The notes beneath the pieces are model-generated. The model was not told the origin of the DNA, made no database searches, and worked only from the letters and a program-made list of their open reading frames with translations. Both the position numbers and the translations under genes were made by a program. 64,000 nt of DNA, from the NCBI RefSeq assembly GCF_026745355.1, contig NC_079206.1, positions 34,302,653 to 34,366,652 on the forward strand, given 5' to 3'. Positions 21,362 to 32,456 of this stretch are shown one piece after another; the stretch's first letter is position 1; each line of letters starts with the position of its first letter. This DNA comes from Beta vulgaris subsp. vulgaris. Lineage: Eukaryota > Streptophyta > Magnoliopsida > Caryophyllales > Amaranthaceae.

Positions 21362-22640
21362 CCTCAGCCAACTGAGGAAGATGAAGAAGTAGAGATCGGA
21401 ACAGAACCCGGTCGGACTGTGAGGGTGGGCAAGGCCCTAAACCCAGAAACAAGAGCGCAAGTAGTGGAAGTGCTCCGGGAATACCAAGACGTGTTCACCT
21501 ATGAGGCCTCATAGATGCCTGGTCTTGACCCCAAAATCATGTGTCATGAGCTGAATATCAAGGAGGGGTACAAGCCAGTCAAGCAAAAACTAAGGCATCA
21601 GGGCCCGGAAAGATGCAAGGCTGCCGCAGTTGAGGTCAAGAAACTGCTCGAGGCAGGGTTCATCGAAGAATGCCAGTACTCGGAATGGTTGGCTAACGTA
21701 GTACTGGTGAAAAAGCCGAGTGGGGCTTTGCGCATGTGTGTGGACTTCACGGACCTGAACAAGGCCTGTCCAAACGATAAGCACCCTCTGCCCAAAATTG
21801 ACAGACTGGTCGACTCGACAGCTGGTCATGCCCTTTTAAGCTTCATGGACGCTAATGCAGGCTCTCACCAAATTCCAATGGCGGAGCACGACCGTGTTCA
21901 TACCGCCTTCACCACCCCGTAAGGGGTCTATTGCTACAAAATGATGCCATTCGGACTGAAAAATGCCGGGGCAACCTATCAACGAACTGCTAACAAAATT
22001 TTTAGTGATCAATTGGGTCGCAACATAGAGGTGTATGTTGACGACATGATAGTCAAGAGCAAGGCCCATTCTGATCACCCAGCCGACCTGAAGGAGACGC
22101 TGAGCACACTGAGGAAGTATCGTATGATGCTCAACCCTAAGAAGTGCGTCTTCCGAGTGAAAGGGGGCAAGTGCCTCGGATTTCTGGTTAATGAAAGGGG
22201 TATTGAAGCCATCCCCGACAAGATCAAAGCGGTACTAGAAATGAAATCCCCCCGGAATGTCAGAGAAGTGCAACGCCTAACCGGATGTCTAGCTGCTCTC
22301 GGACGATTCCTATCGCGGTCGGCTAATAAGAGCCTGTTCTTCTTCAAGGCCCTTAAAAGAAAAGAGTTCGCTTGGGACGAGGAGGCCGAACAAGCCTTCG
22401 CCTCCCTCAAACTTCATCTTTCAACACTCCCAAAGCTTATGTCCCCCTTGCCGGGGGAAACGTTGTTCATATACCTGGCAGTCTCGGAATATGCTCTGAG
22501 CGCCGTGCTGGTGGCCGAAAGGGAAGGGGCGCAGCACCCCGTTTATTTCATTAGCCATGCCTTTCGAGGTGCAGAAGCTAAGTATTCCGAGGTGGAGATC
22601 GAAGATGGTCTTCGCCCTCGTCATGGCAAGTAGAAAGCTA
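21362..22640 (+). pseudogene. Tat-2 reverse transcriptase and start of RNase H
   Basis: Motifs in order: MPGLDPKIMCHELNI, CVDFTDLNKACPNDKHPLPK (about 21737), FMDANAGSHQI (about 21844; many relatives read FMDAYSGYNQI), MMPFGLKNAGATYQR, and the catalytic VYVDDMIVKS with YVDD at 22034-22045. LNPKKCVF, LGFLVNERGI and LTGCLAALGRFLSRS follow, then the first RNase H (LFIYLAVSEYALSAVLVAE). In-frame stops at 21512-21514 and 21920-21922 and a frame change near 22600 inactivate it. The catalytic Asp residues survive. Confidence 0.88.
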
Positions 22641-23240
22641 AAACCCTACTTTCAAGCCCATCAGATAAAAGTCCTCACCGGACAGCCTCTCCGCAAGGTA
22701 ATCGAAAGGAGGAACCATTCCAGTCGGATGACAGACTGGGCCGACCAGCTAGCGGATTTTGGTTAAGAATATGAACCTCAGAGAGCAATAAAAGCCCAAG
22801 CCTTGGCTGATTTCATAACCGAATGCACAACTCGGCCCCCGGTCGGCCAGAATGAAGAGTGGGAACTATATGTGGATGGTTCTTCCACCAAGTCGGGATG
22901 TGGAGCGCGGCTAGTGCTCAAGCCCCCAGTCGGAGAAAAAATGGAGTATGCAATCAAGTTCGAATTCCTGGGGTCGAACAATGAAGCAGAGTATGAAGCT
23001 CTCATCCTCGGACTTCAGATGTGCATTCTTGCGGGAGCTACAGCCATTGAGGCCCGATCAGACTCCATGCTTATAGTGGGTCAGGTCTCAGGAGAGTACG
23101 AGGCCAAGGAGGATAATATGAGAATGTATCTGGCCAAAGCACAAGAGTTTATTAAAAAGCTCTCCCATTTCCACATCAGCCATATACCCAGGTCGGAAAA
23201 TCAACAAGCCGATGCTCTGGCTCGCATGGCTAGTTCGGCA
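22641..23240 (+). pseudogene. Tat-2 RNase H tail and second (archaeal-like) RNase H
   Basis: The first RNase H ends with KLKPYFQAHQIKVLTGQPL, a stop near 22764, then AIKAQALADFI. The second RNase H is well kept: YVDGSSTKSGCGARLVL (Asp), GSNNEAEYEALILGL (Glu), ARSDSMLIVGQV (Asp) and NQQADALARMASS (Asp), so its D-E-D-D set is complete in one frame (22803-23564). A dual RNase H is a Tat-lineage mark. Confidence 0.85.
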
Positions 23241-24432
23241 GAGGGATCGGCTCCTCGAACCATCATGTGGGAGGTACTTCGCCAGCCCAGCATAAATGCG
23301 AAAGAACAGCTGATCCTAGACCGAACATCCACTTGGATGGATGAGGTGGTCGGATATTTAAGGGATGGAGTCCTCCCAGCAGACACCAAGGAAGCCGAAA
23401 GGATCAAACACCGAGCAGGTTGGTTCTTATGGCATGACGAACAGCTCTACAAAAAGTCATACACGCACCCGCTGCTGAAATGTGTAGCCCCCGAAGAAGG
23501 AAATTACATCCTAAGGGAAATACACCAAGGGGCGTGTAGCAGTCATCAAGGGGGAGAACCATAGCGGGAAAAGCTCTAAGGGCCGGATACTACTGGCCTA
23601 CTCTCAAGGCAGATGCACAAGAGTTGGTGAAGAGGTGCCCATCTTGCCAGATCCATTCGGATATCCCTAGAGCCCCAGCCACCCCCCTCAACTCCATTCA
23701 AGCAATTCTGCCATTTGACAAATGGGGCATGGATCTGCTCGGCCCATTCCCACCAGCATCTGGTCAGCGGAAGTTCCTAATAGTGGCCATAGACTACTTC
23801 ACCAAGTGGACATAAGCCGAACCCCTCGCCTCCATCACTGACAAACAAGTTCAAGCCTTCATTTGGAGCAACATAATTCCAAGGTTTGGAGTACCCCGAG
23901 CTCTAGTCTCGGACAATGGTCGGCAATTCAACAGCGGACCAACTCAGGAGTACTGTGCTCATTGTGGAATACAGACCAGGTTCTCCGCCATTTCCCGACC
24001 ACAAGCCAACGGCCAAGCAGAAGCAGCCAACAAGATAGTGCTCAAAGGGATCAAAAAATCCCTCGACGCAGCAAAAGGGGCTTGGGTGGACGACCTGCCT
24101 GGAGTTTTGTGGTCTGCTCGGACGACTACTAAGGAAGCAACGGGATACTCCCCGTTCGGGTTAGTCTATGGTAGTGAGGCGGTACTACCAGTAGAGGTCG
24201 GCATCCCATCACCTCGGATCACCTTCTATGACTTCGAGCAAAATGAAGAAGAAAAGCCTGTCAACCTCGACCTGCTGCCAGAAACAAGGGGCAACGCCTT
24301 GCTAAGGTCGATCCGCTACAAACAGAGGGTAACTCGGCAATTCAATCGTCGAGTTACGACAAGGCCAATCCAGCTCAGAGATTGGGTGGTCAGAAAGGTT
24401 GAAGCAACGGGGCTCTCGCATCTTAAAGGCAA
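23241..24432 (+). pseudogene. Tat-2 integrase, 5' part
   Basis: The HHCC module is split by a frame change near 23560 (IHQGACSSHQGG, then VKRCPSCQIHSD). The core shows WGMDLLGPF (Asp), SDNGRQFN (Asp) and NGQAEAANK (Glu). A stop at 23813-23815 replaces a residue in the usual TKWIEAEP string. The C-terminal part (GYSPFGLVYGSEAVLPVEVG) stays open to 24432, where CACTA-A interrupts it. The rest resumes at about 31974. Confidence 0.87.
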
Positions 24433-25010
24433 TACTACAAAAAAAATTGGCTATAGAGGCACATCATTTGGCTGACTTGCCTCTAAAACCCCCTTTTACC
24501 ATCACATAAACGTGGTTGCCTCTAAATTATATGGTTTTTAGTGTCAAGTATATTCTGGTGCCTCTAAAGATACATTTCAGCATCAGATGAATGTTGGTTG
24601 CCTCTATAACCATGTTTTTAGCATCACATGAATATTGGTTGTCTCTAAATCCATGTTTTTAGCATCACATGAATTTAATTGTCTCTAAAGTCATTTTTTT
24701 TAGCATCAAGTGTAGTTAATTGTCTCTAAAGCCATGTATTTACCGTCACATGACTTTAGTTGTCTCTAAAACCATTTTTTTCAGCATCAACTGTAGTTAG
24801 TTGTCTCTAAAGCAATGTATTTGGCGTCACATGAATTTAGCTGTCTCTAAAGCCATTTTTTTCAGCATCAACTGTAGTCAGTTGTCTCTAAAGCCATGTT
24901 TTTAACGTCACATGAATTTAGTTGTCTCTAAAACCATTTTTTAGCATCAAATGTAGTTAATTGTCTCTAAAGCCATGTATTTAGCGTCATATGTATTTAA
25001 TTGTTTAAAC
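24433..25010. repeat. CACTA-A left subterminal repeats
   Basis: At least a dozen copies of GTTG(C/T)CTCTAAA alternating with AGC(A/G)TCA(C/A)(A/C)TG words at about 60-bp spacing. In CACTA elements such subterminal motifs bind the TNPA-type protein; that role is inferred here. The CACTA-B left end (43940-44430) is clearly homologous. Confidence 0.85.
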
Positions 25011-26425
25011 TTTTTACATTGTTATGAGCACCCTTATTCTAATTGTCCATCCATTTACTTAATTCAAGGCCCAAATTCTAGTCCATAGTCCATTTGTCTT
25101 TTCCTAAAAAGAAAAAGGAAAATAAAACAAAAAAAAAAAAGAAAAAAGAACGTGATTCATCTTTATCCTTCCTCCTGCCTTCCTTCCTTCGTCCAGTTCT
25201 GGGCTCAAGAACCAAGAAATTCGTCTTCCTTCCTCCTTCAGCTGATTCATGGCACATCAACCAAAAAAATGAAAAACTTCAACACCTCCCTTCTTCTCTT
25301 TCGTCCAGTTCAAGCACACACACCAAGAAATTTTCGAAAGCTAAACTCTCACCATTCACCATTTCAACCGAAAATTTCCTCCTATAAATACTGATTTCTC
25401 TCATTTGATTCCACAAGCAAAACCACTCCAAAGGTTGCTTCAATTCCCCTCTTCTCTTCCTTGAATTTCTGATTTTTATTTTGAAAATTAAAAATAAAAT
25501 TTCAATTCAACAATTTCCTCTGTTATTTCTTCTCGCCGGAAACCACCACTACCTCCACCTTCGAACCACCAATTCGCACCACCACCGCCGGCTTCTCCTT
25601 CCCTTCGCACCTCCGTCGTCCTTCCTTTCCTCCCCCTTCGCGGCGCCTTCTGCTGCGTCCCCTGCAGCCTTCGCGAACCACCACCACTCTCAAACCCAAC
25701 CTCCTTCTTTTTCGCGGTGCCTGAGCTTCGCCGGCGAACCGCCAGCACCACCGAACTCCCTCTTCCTCTCCAATGTTTCGGCCTCCTCTGCTTTCTCCCT
25801 CCTCTTCCTTCGTTTTCCTCTTAAATTGAGGAACTGAAATCCTCCTCCCTTTTCTTTTAATCTAATTGTGTTTTAAAGTTTTGTTTTATTTGGTTACTTT
25901 ATAACCTTTGACTTTCCTAAATTGGTCCATCTTACTAAGTTAGTATGTTTATTGCTTTAGTTTCACTTTAATCTTTTATAAACTTGATAATGTTTTCTAA
26001 TTTTCTAAAATAAAATAGGATGTAAAATTCTTTCAAAAAAAAAAACAGGATGTAAAATAAAGTTAGTTTTTCATATTTAAAATAATTGTTTAAGTAATTT
26101 TTGTGAATACTTAAAACGATCTCTAAAATAATTTGAAAACCGTAAACTTTGATTCATAAACTCGCTTAAAATAATTTCTTTAATTTATTTGGATTATTTA
26201 AATCGTATATTTATAAAAAACGGGGTTATTTAGGAACTAACTTAGATCTCGTTAACATTATTGTAGACGTCGATTTCGTAGACGAGGAATACCAGGAGCG
26301 CAAAACCCTAACTCCCACATATGATGAACTAAACCTAAATCCCACTATATGGGAACTTACTATTATTAACCATAAAACTGAAAGTAAAAAGAATGAAAAA
26401 TAAATTAAAGAAGCGAGTTTGCGCT
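25011..26425. other. CACTA-A interior, possible captured gene 5' region
   Basis: A CT-rich leader-like stretch (25160-25460) contains TATAAATA near 25384. It leads into a Pro/Ser-rich open frame (25481-25837). The arrangement looks like the promoter and first exon of a plant gene, but I recognise no protein family. The rest is AT-rich. Confidence 0.35.
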
Positions 26426-26520
26426 TACCATGGAGGAACAATCCATGGCAGCCCTGAAGTTTAGGGTTTTTAGGGTTTTTTTTGTTTGTTTTAATTTTAG
26501 AGAGAGGGGGTGTCGACTAG
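26426..26520 (-). pseudogene. Possible captured first exon, unrecognised
   Basis: On the - strand a leader with AAACCCTAAA-type words is followed by ATGGATTGTTCCTCCATG and a splice-donor-like GTAAGC. This looks like a short first coding exon of six codons taken from a host gene. No downstream exon could be identified, so no product is proposed. Confidence 0.3.
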
Positions 26521-26774
26521 AGAGAGAGATGCGTATAAATCGGAATGCCTTCTATGCATTTTTCTGATTTTATCTTATGATTTGAAAGTTTCTTATTTGA
26601 TCTAATTTTTTTAAAATTTGATCTGAATTTTTCTTGTTATAATTGGTTTTTAAGGTTATAATTTTTCCGATCCCTTATGATTTGATCCCTTATGCATTAT
26701 AGTGCTTATATAAGTTGAAAAGAACGCACCCTTACGGTGCGTCCGTTCAACTCATTTAAGCACTCTAACACTTA

Positions 26775-27076
26775 GGGTGCGTTTGATTCAACTTATTTAA
26801 GAACTTGGTTGCTTATTTAAGAATTAATCAGATTAGATAAGATATGAAAATTTCAGATCAGATAAGAATAATTCAGATAAGATAAGAAAAATTAAGATCA
26901 GATCAGGTCAGATTAGAAAAATTATAACTATAAAAACAACTACAATAAGAAAAATTCAGATCAGATTATACCAAATCTGAAAAATTTAGATCAGATAAGA
27001 AAAATTCAGATCAGATCAGATCTGGTAAGAAAAGTTTAGATCAGATCAGAAAATTTCAGACGAATCAAACACACCC
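26775..27076. mobile_element. Tourist-like MITE in CACTA-A
   Basis: 302 bp bounded by GGGTGCGTTTGATTC and, at the right, GAATCAAACACACCC (one mismatch). TTA lies on both sides (26772-26774 and 27077-27079). GGGTG-type ends with a TTA duplication fit PIF/Harbinger-derived Tourist MITEs. The interior is made of CAGATCAGATAAGAAAA words and has no frame. Confidence 0.75.
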
Positions 27077-27493
27077 TTATCTTAAAAATTAACACATCAT
27101 ATAAGATAAGATAAAAAAATCCAGAATAGGGTCTGATAAATTCAGGAAAAAAATCCAGATTAGATCAGATCAAATAAGGAAAATTATAACAATGAAAACA
27201 ACTACAATGAGATAAATTCAGATGAGACAAAAATTTAAGAACAGATTAGATCAAATAAGAATAATTCTAAAAACGATCAGGTCAGAAAAAAAAATCTATA
27301 GTAGATCAGGAAATTTCAAATTTCAAATTAGATCAGAATAGTTCAGACAAAATGAACTCACCATTAGTTGTTCATACAATGAAATAACAAAAAAAATAAA
27401 AGTACAAAAGCGGCGCCGTTCAAATGTGCATGCAACGATTTGAATCAAAAATTCCTGCGATCTTACCATTCTAATATATTGATCGATTCAAAT

Positions 27494-28339
27494 TAGAGGT
27501 GATTCAAATTTAAGCGCCTCCTCTTTTCTTCTTTTTCTCTGCTCTCTCTCTCCTCTCCCACAAAACCCTAATTTTCAACTTAGGGGCTACCACCACCCTT
27601 TTGGGCGGTGGTATGCCCCTTTTCTCGTTTTATTACTAGCTTTTTAGGTTTATGTTTTCAATAAATCTCAGTCTTCTCTCTAATGGAGAGTTTTTCTACC
27701 CATATATTGGGTTATGTCTACCCATATATTGGGTTTTATCTCTCTCCATGTGAGAGTTTAGAGAATTTGTTTTTGGATTTTTGTGTATTTCAAGATGTTG
27801 ATTTGTTGGTCGAAATTTGTGCGGAATTGCAACAAATGTCAAGACTTCGTTTACAATCACTTGAATTGGATCCGTTCTACTTCAAATCTACAAAAGATCA
27901 ACAGACCCCTTGCAGAAGGCTGCATCAGACAGCGATGTGAAAGACAAGGGTTTTCAGAAGTGTTAGATCTACTCAACGATCGTGGTTTTATCATATTAGA
28001 ATTGTATTTATTTGTTTAGCTTTGACTTTTATTGTAGATGTCGTATGACTTTGAATCAATGAATTAATGTTATTTTAAAAAAAAAAAGTGAGCCCGGCCC
28101 ACCCACAAAAAATTGCGGGTTTGGGAACTATTTTTCGGCCCGACCCAATTTTTTTGAAAAAAAAGTGGGTTTGGGAAATGCAAAAATGACGTTTTTAGTT
28201 AAAATTTTGGCCTGGTGCGATTTTGGTCCGAAAAACCCGCTATTTGAACCCGAAATATGCGGGTTTGGGCATGAAGATTTCGGCCCGAAATGGGCCGTAT
28301 TTTTTAGCCATGGCCCGGCCCGGCCCATGATTACCTCTA
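27494..28339. mobile_element. hAT-type non-autonomous element with a poly(A)-tailed insert
   Basis: The ends are TAGAGGTGA and TTACCTCTA, flanked by the 8-bp duplication ATTCAAAT (27486-27493 and 28340-28347), the length typical of hAT elements. The right part is rich in GGCCCGGCCC. The left 0.58 kb looks different: a CT-rich leader, an open stretch (27683-27940) and a poly(A) run at about 28076-28087, followed by GTGAGCCCGG. GTGA also occurs at 27499-27502, so a retroposed sequence may have inserted into the hAT element. Confidence 0.68.
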
Positions 28340-28599
28340 ATTCAAATCGTTATTAGAATCTTAAAAGTTTAAAATCGCGACTAAAATTGTGAAAAATCGT
28401 TCAAATCGTTAAAATCATGATTTTTTGACGATTTTAACGATTTAAAGAAAGAATGAAATCAAACAATTGGGCCAGGCCCATCCTTATAATGCTTGATATT
28501 TTCTAAACCCTAAATCATCATAAAACAATTAGGCCAGCAGCACGCGTGAAGTTTTTGAAAAACATTCTGAAAAAAACACGCTGAAGAGAGAGACTGAAG

Positions 28600-28905
28600 A
28601 AGAGAGAGACTAAGGAAGAGAGATTGAGAGAAACCCTAATCTCAACGATGGAGAGACGGACGGAGGACGACGACGTCGACCGCACATTCGCTTTCGTCGG
28701 AGCCGACGACGACGAGCGGTGAGGAAGAGGAACGAAGTCACGAAGAGGAAGCGACGTTGCGAGCCTGCGACGGACTCAGGAGACGAAGAGGAAGCGATGC
28801 TGCGACGCCACGACGGAGTCAGGAGACGAAGCGACACCGCAACTGTCCATTCTCCGTCGCCGACCTCTCGTGACACTCACTTCAGTCAGTCAGTAAGTGT
28901 TCTTG
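28600..28905 (+). pseudogene. Possible captured first exon, acidic/Arg-rich
   Basis: A GA-rich leader (AAACCCTAATC) precedes ATG at 28647, which reads MERRTEDDDVDRTFAFVG and then stops. A second frame (28719-28919) is Arg/Glu-rich, and a donor-like GTAAGTG lies at 28891-28897. The GC-rich block ends there abruptly and AT-rich intron-like DNA follows. It resembles a gene start copied into CACTA-A. Family not recognised. Confidence 0.35.
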
Positions 28906-29564
28906 ACCCTAAGTTTTAGTTTAAGTTTTTTTTTAAAAGGTAATATTTACAATTTACATTGTTTGGTTGTGAATTACTACTTGTGAAATGTTAATTTGTG
29001 ATTGTGGATTTATGGTTGTTGATTGATTTGTTGTTGGTTTGGAATTGGTCATGAACTCATGATTTAAGAAATTGTTAGTTTGCAATTTGGAATTTCTAAT
29101 TAGGAAATTATAAATATGTAATTGGTTTGATGAATATATGCTCGTGGATGTTTTGATTGATATTCATATTCATATGAAGTTAAAGTAGCTTCTACAAGGG
29201 TCGCAATATTGCTAGCAACATTGAATTTGAGTTGGAAATAATGATATACAAGAGTTGGAGAGGAACAAAACCCAAAAGCATATTTTAATTGATATTTGTC
29301 AGAAAACTCATAGGAAGCCATTAAAGCATTAATCTAAGCTGGTAAAAATGAAATGTAAACTAGGAATTTGATACAGAAGAAGAGTAAGTTTTGTTTATTG
29401 AAGAGAGGGAAAGTTTTTACAGGAGAGATTCTTACATTGTGTAGAGGAATCTTGAAATCTTCAGTTGGTCAATTGTTACCTGTTAGTGATTGTGTATTGT
29501 TAGTAAATCACTACTTGTTTGAATTGGTAGTGTATTATAAAATTTTGTAAATCACAAACTTTGC

Positions 29565-30000
29565 ATTCTGAACCAATCTTTGAGCCAACACCGGGACCCC
29601 CACAATCGACTCATTGATCCTAGACAGCAAAGGGTGGGACCCAAACAGCCTTTCCTCCTCTAACCGTGCTTCCTCGTACGTTTCTTCCCCAATCCTGTTC
29701 CTTACGCAGACATACCCTAGACCGATACTGATATCATCATTTGTAGCTCTAACAGGCCTTCTGGAGCCTTATCAGGTTTTGTGACAACAACAAGAGTCCT
29801 TTGCCCAGTTTTATCAACACTCTGTGACATCATTATTGATTCACAAGTTGAAAAATCAGAACATTCAATATACTACTCTCATCTGGGGTAATATACGCCA
29901 TGATAATATCCCTAATCTGTTGTTCATAAATGTTTTCTGGTTGTCCACGAACTGGAACCCGGGTGATCCCAGGGATTACCCAGCTCGGTAGTGCTGGTTT
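29565..30000 (-). pseudogene. Captured fragment of a dynamin-related protein (DRP4-like) GTPase domain
   Basis: On the - strand the order is IPGITRVPV (G3 region; DLPG in the family), QPENIYEQQIRDIIMAYITP, SVDKTGQRTLVVVTKPDKAP (G4 motif TKPD), GLGYVCVRNRIGEE, ERLFGSHPLLSRINES and IVGVPVLAQRLVQN. These are characteristic of plant dynamin-related GTPases, close to the DRP4 type. Dynamins sever or remodel membranes using GTP. This fragment lacks the P-loop and the stalk, and is broken by a stop near 29830 and a small deletion near 29745. It sits inside CACTA-A and so looks like transposon-captured host DNA. Confidence 0.85.
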
Positions 30001-30410
30001 ACTTTCCAATCTGTTAATGCATGTGAAGTTCCTTAGTTTGACCTTAAATGATCTTAATTTAATCTGAACGAATCTGGTTGTAATTGTGGAGGAAAGTGGC
30101 CAGTTGACTTTTGAGGGCAAAGCTACTTTTCTTTTGGACTTTCAGTTTTTGTTTCTGCAGATATTTGTAGAGCTGTAACAAAGCGATCGGCATGTGCAGC
30201 TGTAATCATTCTGTAGTTACATGTTTTCTGTGTAATTTCATCTGCTGACATTAGCTATTGTTTTAGTATTTTAAGGTTTTAAATACCGTTTTTCTCGTCT
30301 TTGATGAATTATGTCTGAGATACATGGAAGTGTTTCATCTGTCGTGGCATCATTTTTCATTATTTTTTTGTCATTAGTTAATTATGGCTTCCTATGCTTC
30401 TGCTAAGCAG

Positions 30411-30556
30411 GAAATAAAGACTCTGCCACAATTCAGCCATATCTCTTGCTCCATCTTGATATATTGTCTGAGGCTGTCAACACAATAGAGGATGCACTTC
30501 GCCTATATTGTGCACCAGAGACAGTCGAAGGTTACCGAGCATCAAACACTAGTAAG
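30411..30556 (+). pseudogene. Captured exon of a UBP24-like ubiquitin-specific protease
   Basis: An exon-like block starts after TGCTAAGCAG and ends before GTACAT, good splice borders. It reads SATIQPYLLLHLDILSEAV, IEDALRLYCAPETVEGY and RASNTSK in one frame. This matches my memory of the segment of plant UBP24-type deubiquitinases just before the His-box half of the catalytic core. Those enzymes remove ubiquitin from proteins. Only this exon is seen. Intron-like flanks show that genomic DNA, not cDNA, was captured. It lies opposite in strand to the dynamin fragment. Confidence 0.78.
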
Positions 30557-31539
30557 GTACATAAAGTGTTTTCTTATGTAAATTAAATGGATCTAGTGCA
30601 GGTTTGTCCATATGATGCTATTGATGCTCCACGTGTTTGAAAATATGTATGCATCTGCAGACTCTAATTCTGCTAACAGGTTGTAGTCTGCTCCTATTCC
30701 CATATCCTAGCATTGTTTGAAGACATTAATGTTCTGCCCAGGGGTGGATCCAGCATTTTTAATTTGGTGGGGCACTGTTTTTAAAGTTAAGTCAGGAACA
30801 CCATGTTTCTTCACTAAAAGTGTTATTGGAGTACTCGATATACCCTTTCCTGCAATTTCCTGGGTTGTTGAGTTGATTGCTTGAGAAACGCTCCTCATCA
30901 ACATCTATTCTTTGTATATATATGACCTTTTTCTTAAGATCTTGTTTCTGATGTGTGTGTTTCTGAAAAAATGCAGGATATTGAGAGCAGAAAAGGGCCT
31001 CAAAGATTTTTGGTATATTTTGCAATTTCCAGATTTATGTTCTTTTTTATTTTGCAATTATTGAACTTTTTTTTGGGTTGAATTTGCAGATTGAATTGCG
31101 TTCAAGTTGAAGTTTTATGTTGAAGATTCAATGAAGGTTGAATGTCGGTTGAAGATGGAATTTCTACATATTTTTTATTTTTTTTATTTCCTCTTTTGAA
31201 TGTTTGTATCAATTCGTCAAAATTGTTAGTAATAAGATTATACTTCTAGTTTCCTTTATTAATTTATAATGCTATTTTTTCCGTTGATGTAAGAATGTGC
31301 TTGTAACTGTTACTGTACTAATAACACAATGTTGACGCTTACAAGTGTCTATATAGTAGCTTCAAATTGCAACATATTCAATTGCAATGATGCTAAAAAG
31401 CCTCAACATTTTTGAAGCGTATGAGTGTCGTGAGTTATCGGTGGCTAAATGTTCGCTGCTCCTTTAGGGAGTCGATAATTTTTTATTTCGATGCTTATAA
31501 ACGTCAAAAAATCCCAAAAAAATTATCGAAAATGTGGAA
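30557..31539. other. CACTA-A interior, no gene seen
   Basis: AT-rich, intron-like DNA. A short stretch (30737-30780, GGGGTGGATCCAGCATTTTT) resembles dispersed plant repeat sequence. The - strand frames at 30707-31025 show no family motif. Confidence 0.5.
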
Positions 31540-31973
31540 ATTCTAGTTGTTGTTGCATCTAAAAACATCCTTTAGTGACAGACTTATGGTTGCATTAGAT
31601 GCAACTTAAAATTAGAGACAAACTTATGGGTGCCTCTAAATATAAATGGTCTTATCACCAACGTAACATGTATGCCCCAAAAATATGGCATTAGAGGCAA
31701 CCTATAATTAACGACTACCTGATAGTCGCCTCTAAATGTAAGTGGTTTTAGCAACAATTCAAGTTTTGTGCCTCAAAAAGGTGGATTAGGGGCAACCAAC
31801 AATTAGCAACACCATAACTTGTCTGTCCTAAAAGGTGGCATAGGGGCAACCTATAATTAGCGACGGACTAATTAGAGGCAGCGAGAAAATTGCTTCTAAA
31901 CACCATTAGAGGCTACAAATATATATTTAGATGCAATTTTGGATTGCCTCTATATATAGTTTTTTTTGTAGTT
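31540..31973. repeat. CACTA-A right subterminal repeats
   Basis: Repeated words such as AATTAGCGACGGACTAATTA, TTAG(A/G)GGCAACC and TTGCCTCTA run to the terminal TTTTTTTTGTAGTT. The CACTA-B right end (53690-54330) is nearly the same, including AGGCAGCGAGAAAATTGCTT. Confidence 0.85.
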
Positions 31974-32106
31974 GGGGGCTAACTGGGATGGTCCTTACAA
32001 AGTCACCAAGGTAATCAAGCCTGGTACATTCCAGCTCGAGAACCCTGAAGGCATACCACTTGCTCGGCCATGGAACCTGGACAATCTCAAGAAATACTAT
32101 GTATAA
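31974..32106 (+). pseudogene. Tat-2 integrase, C-terminal remainder
   Basis: After CACTA-A the polyprotein resumes as GANWDGPYKVTKVIKPGTFQ and closes LDNLKKYYV with TAA at 32104-32106. The ending matches Tat-1 (VLKKYYV). The left part ends LSHLKG at 24432, so the insertion point is within the codons for the LKGK-LGANW linker. Confidence 0.88.
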
Positions 32107-32259
32107 TGTCTGTCAATCGCAATTGGGGGCATATAGCTGATGTACTGGCCAAGTACGGCATGTAGTCACTCGGACCAGTCCAGGTCGGAATTGTAAAAGA
32201 ATTAACCAGTCAACTTTGAAGTTATAAAAAGACTTAAGCAGTCATTTTCAAGTTACAAT

Positions 32260-32456
32260 CAAACTTAACCAGTTTCAATTTTCAAGTTATTCGAATTTAA
32301 TCCGACCAGCACTATCATGCAAAACTTAACCAGTTTCAATTGTAAGTTGTTCGAAATTAATCCGACCAGCACTATCATGCAAAACTTAACCAGTTTCAAT
32401 TACAAGTTGTTCGGATTTAATCCGACCAACGCTATCAGGCAAAAATTAACCAGTTC
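32260..32456. repeat. 60-bp tandem repeat downstream of Tat-2 pol
   Basis: Three copies at exact 60-bp spacing (TTAATCCGACCA near 32297, 32357 and 32417), each with AACTTAACCAGTTTCAATT. It occupies the place of the 106-bp array in Tat-1, but the sequence is unrelated. Confidence 0.9.

Larger units (their letters stand above)
24433..31973. mobile_element. CACTA-A: CACTA-type element carrying host gene fragments
   Basis: The left end reads TACTACAAAAAAAATTGG and the right end, reverse-complemented, AACTACAAAAAAAACTATA. Both lead into GGCTATAGAGGCA-like or TATATAGAGGCA sequence. The ends fit CACTA termini with the first base changed. Dense subterminal copies of TTG(C/T)CTCTAAA fill about 0.5 kb on each side. 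CACTA-B has the same ends. There is no TNP2 or TNPA, so it is non-autonomous. It splits Tat-2 integrase. CAA (24430-24432) is a likely left target copy; the right copy seems lost. Cargo includes dynamin-related and UBP24-like fragments. Confidence 0.85.

Noticed and set aside
28610..28876. 88-codon - strand frame, Arg/Ser-rich
   Set aside because: The + strand of this block has the leader, ATG and splice donor of a first exon. The - frame is its shadow.
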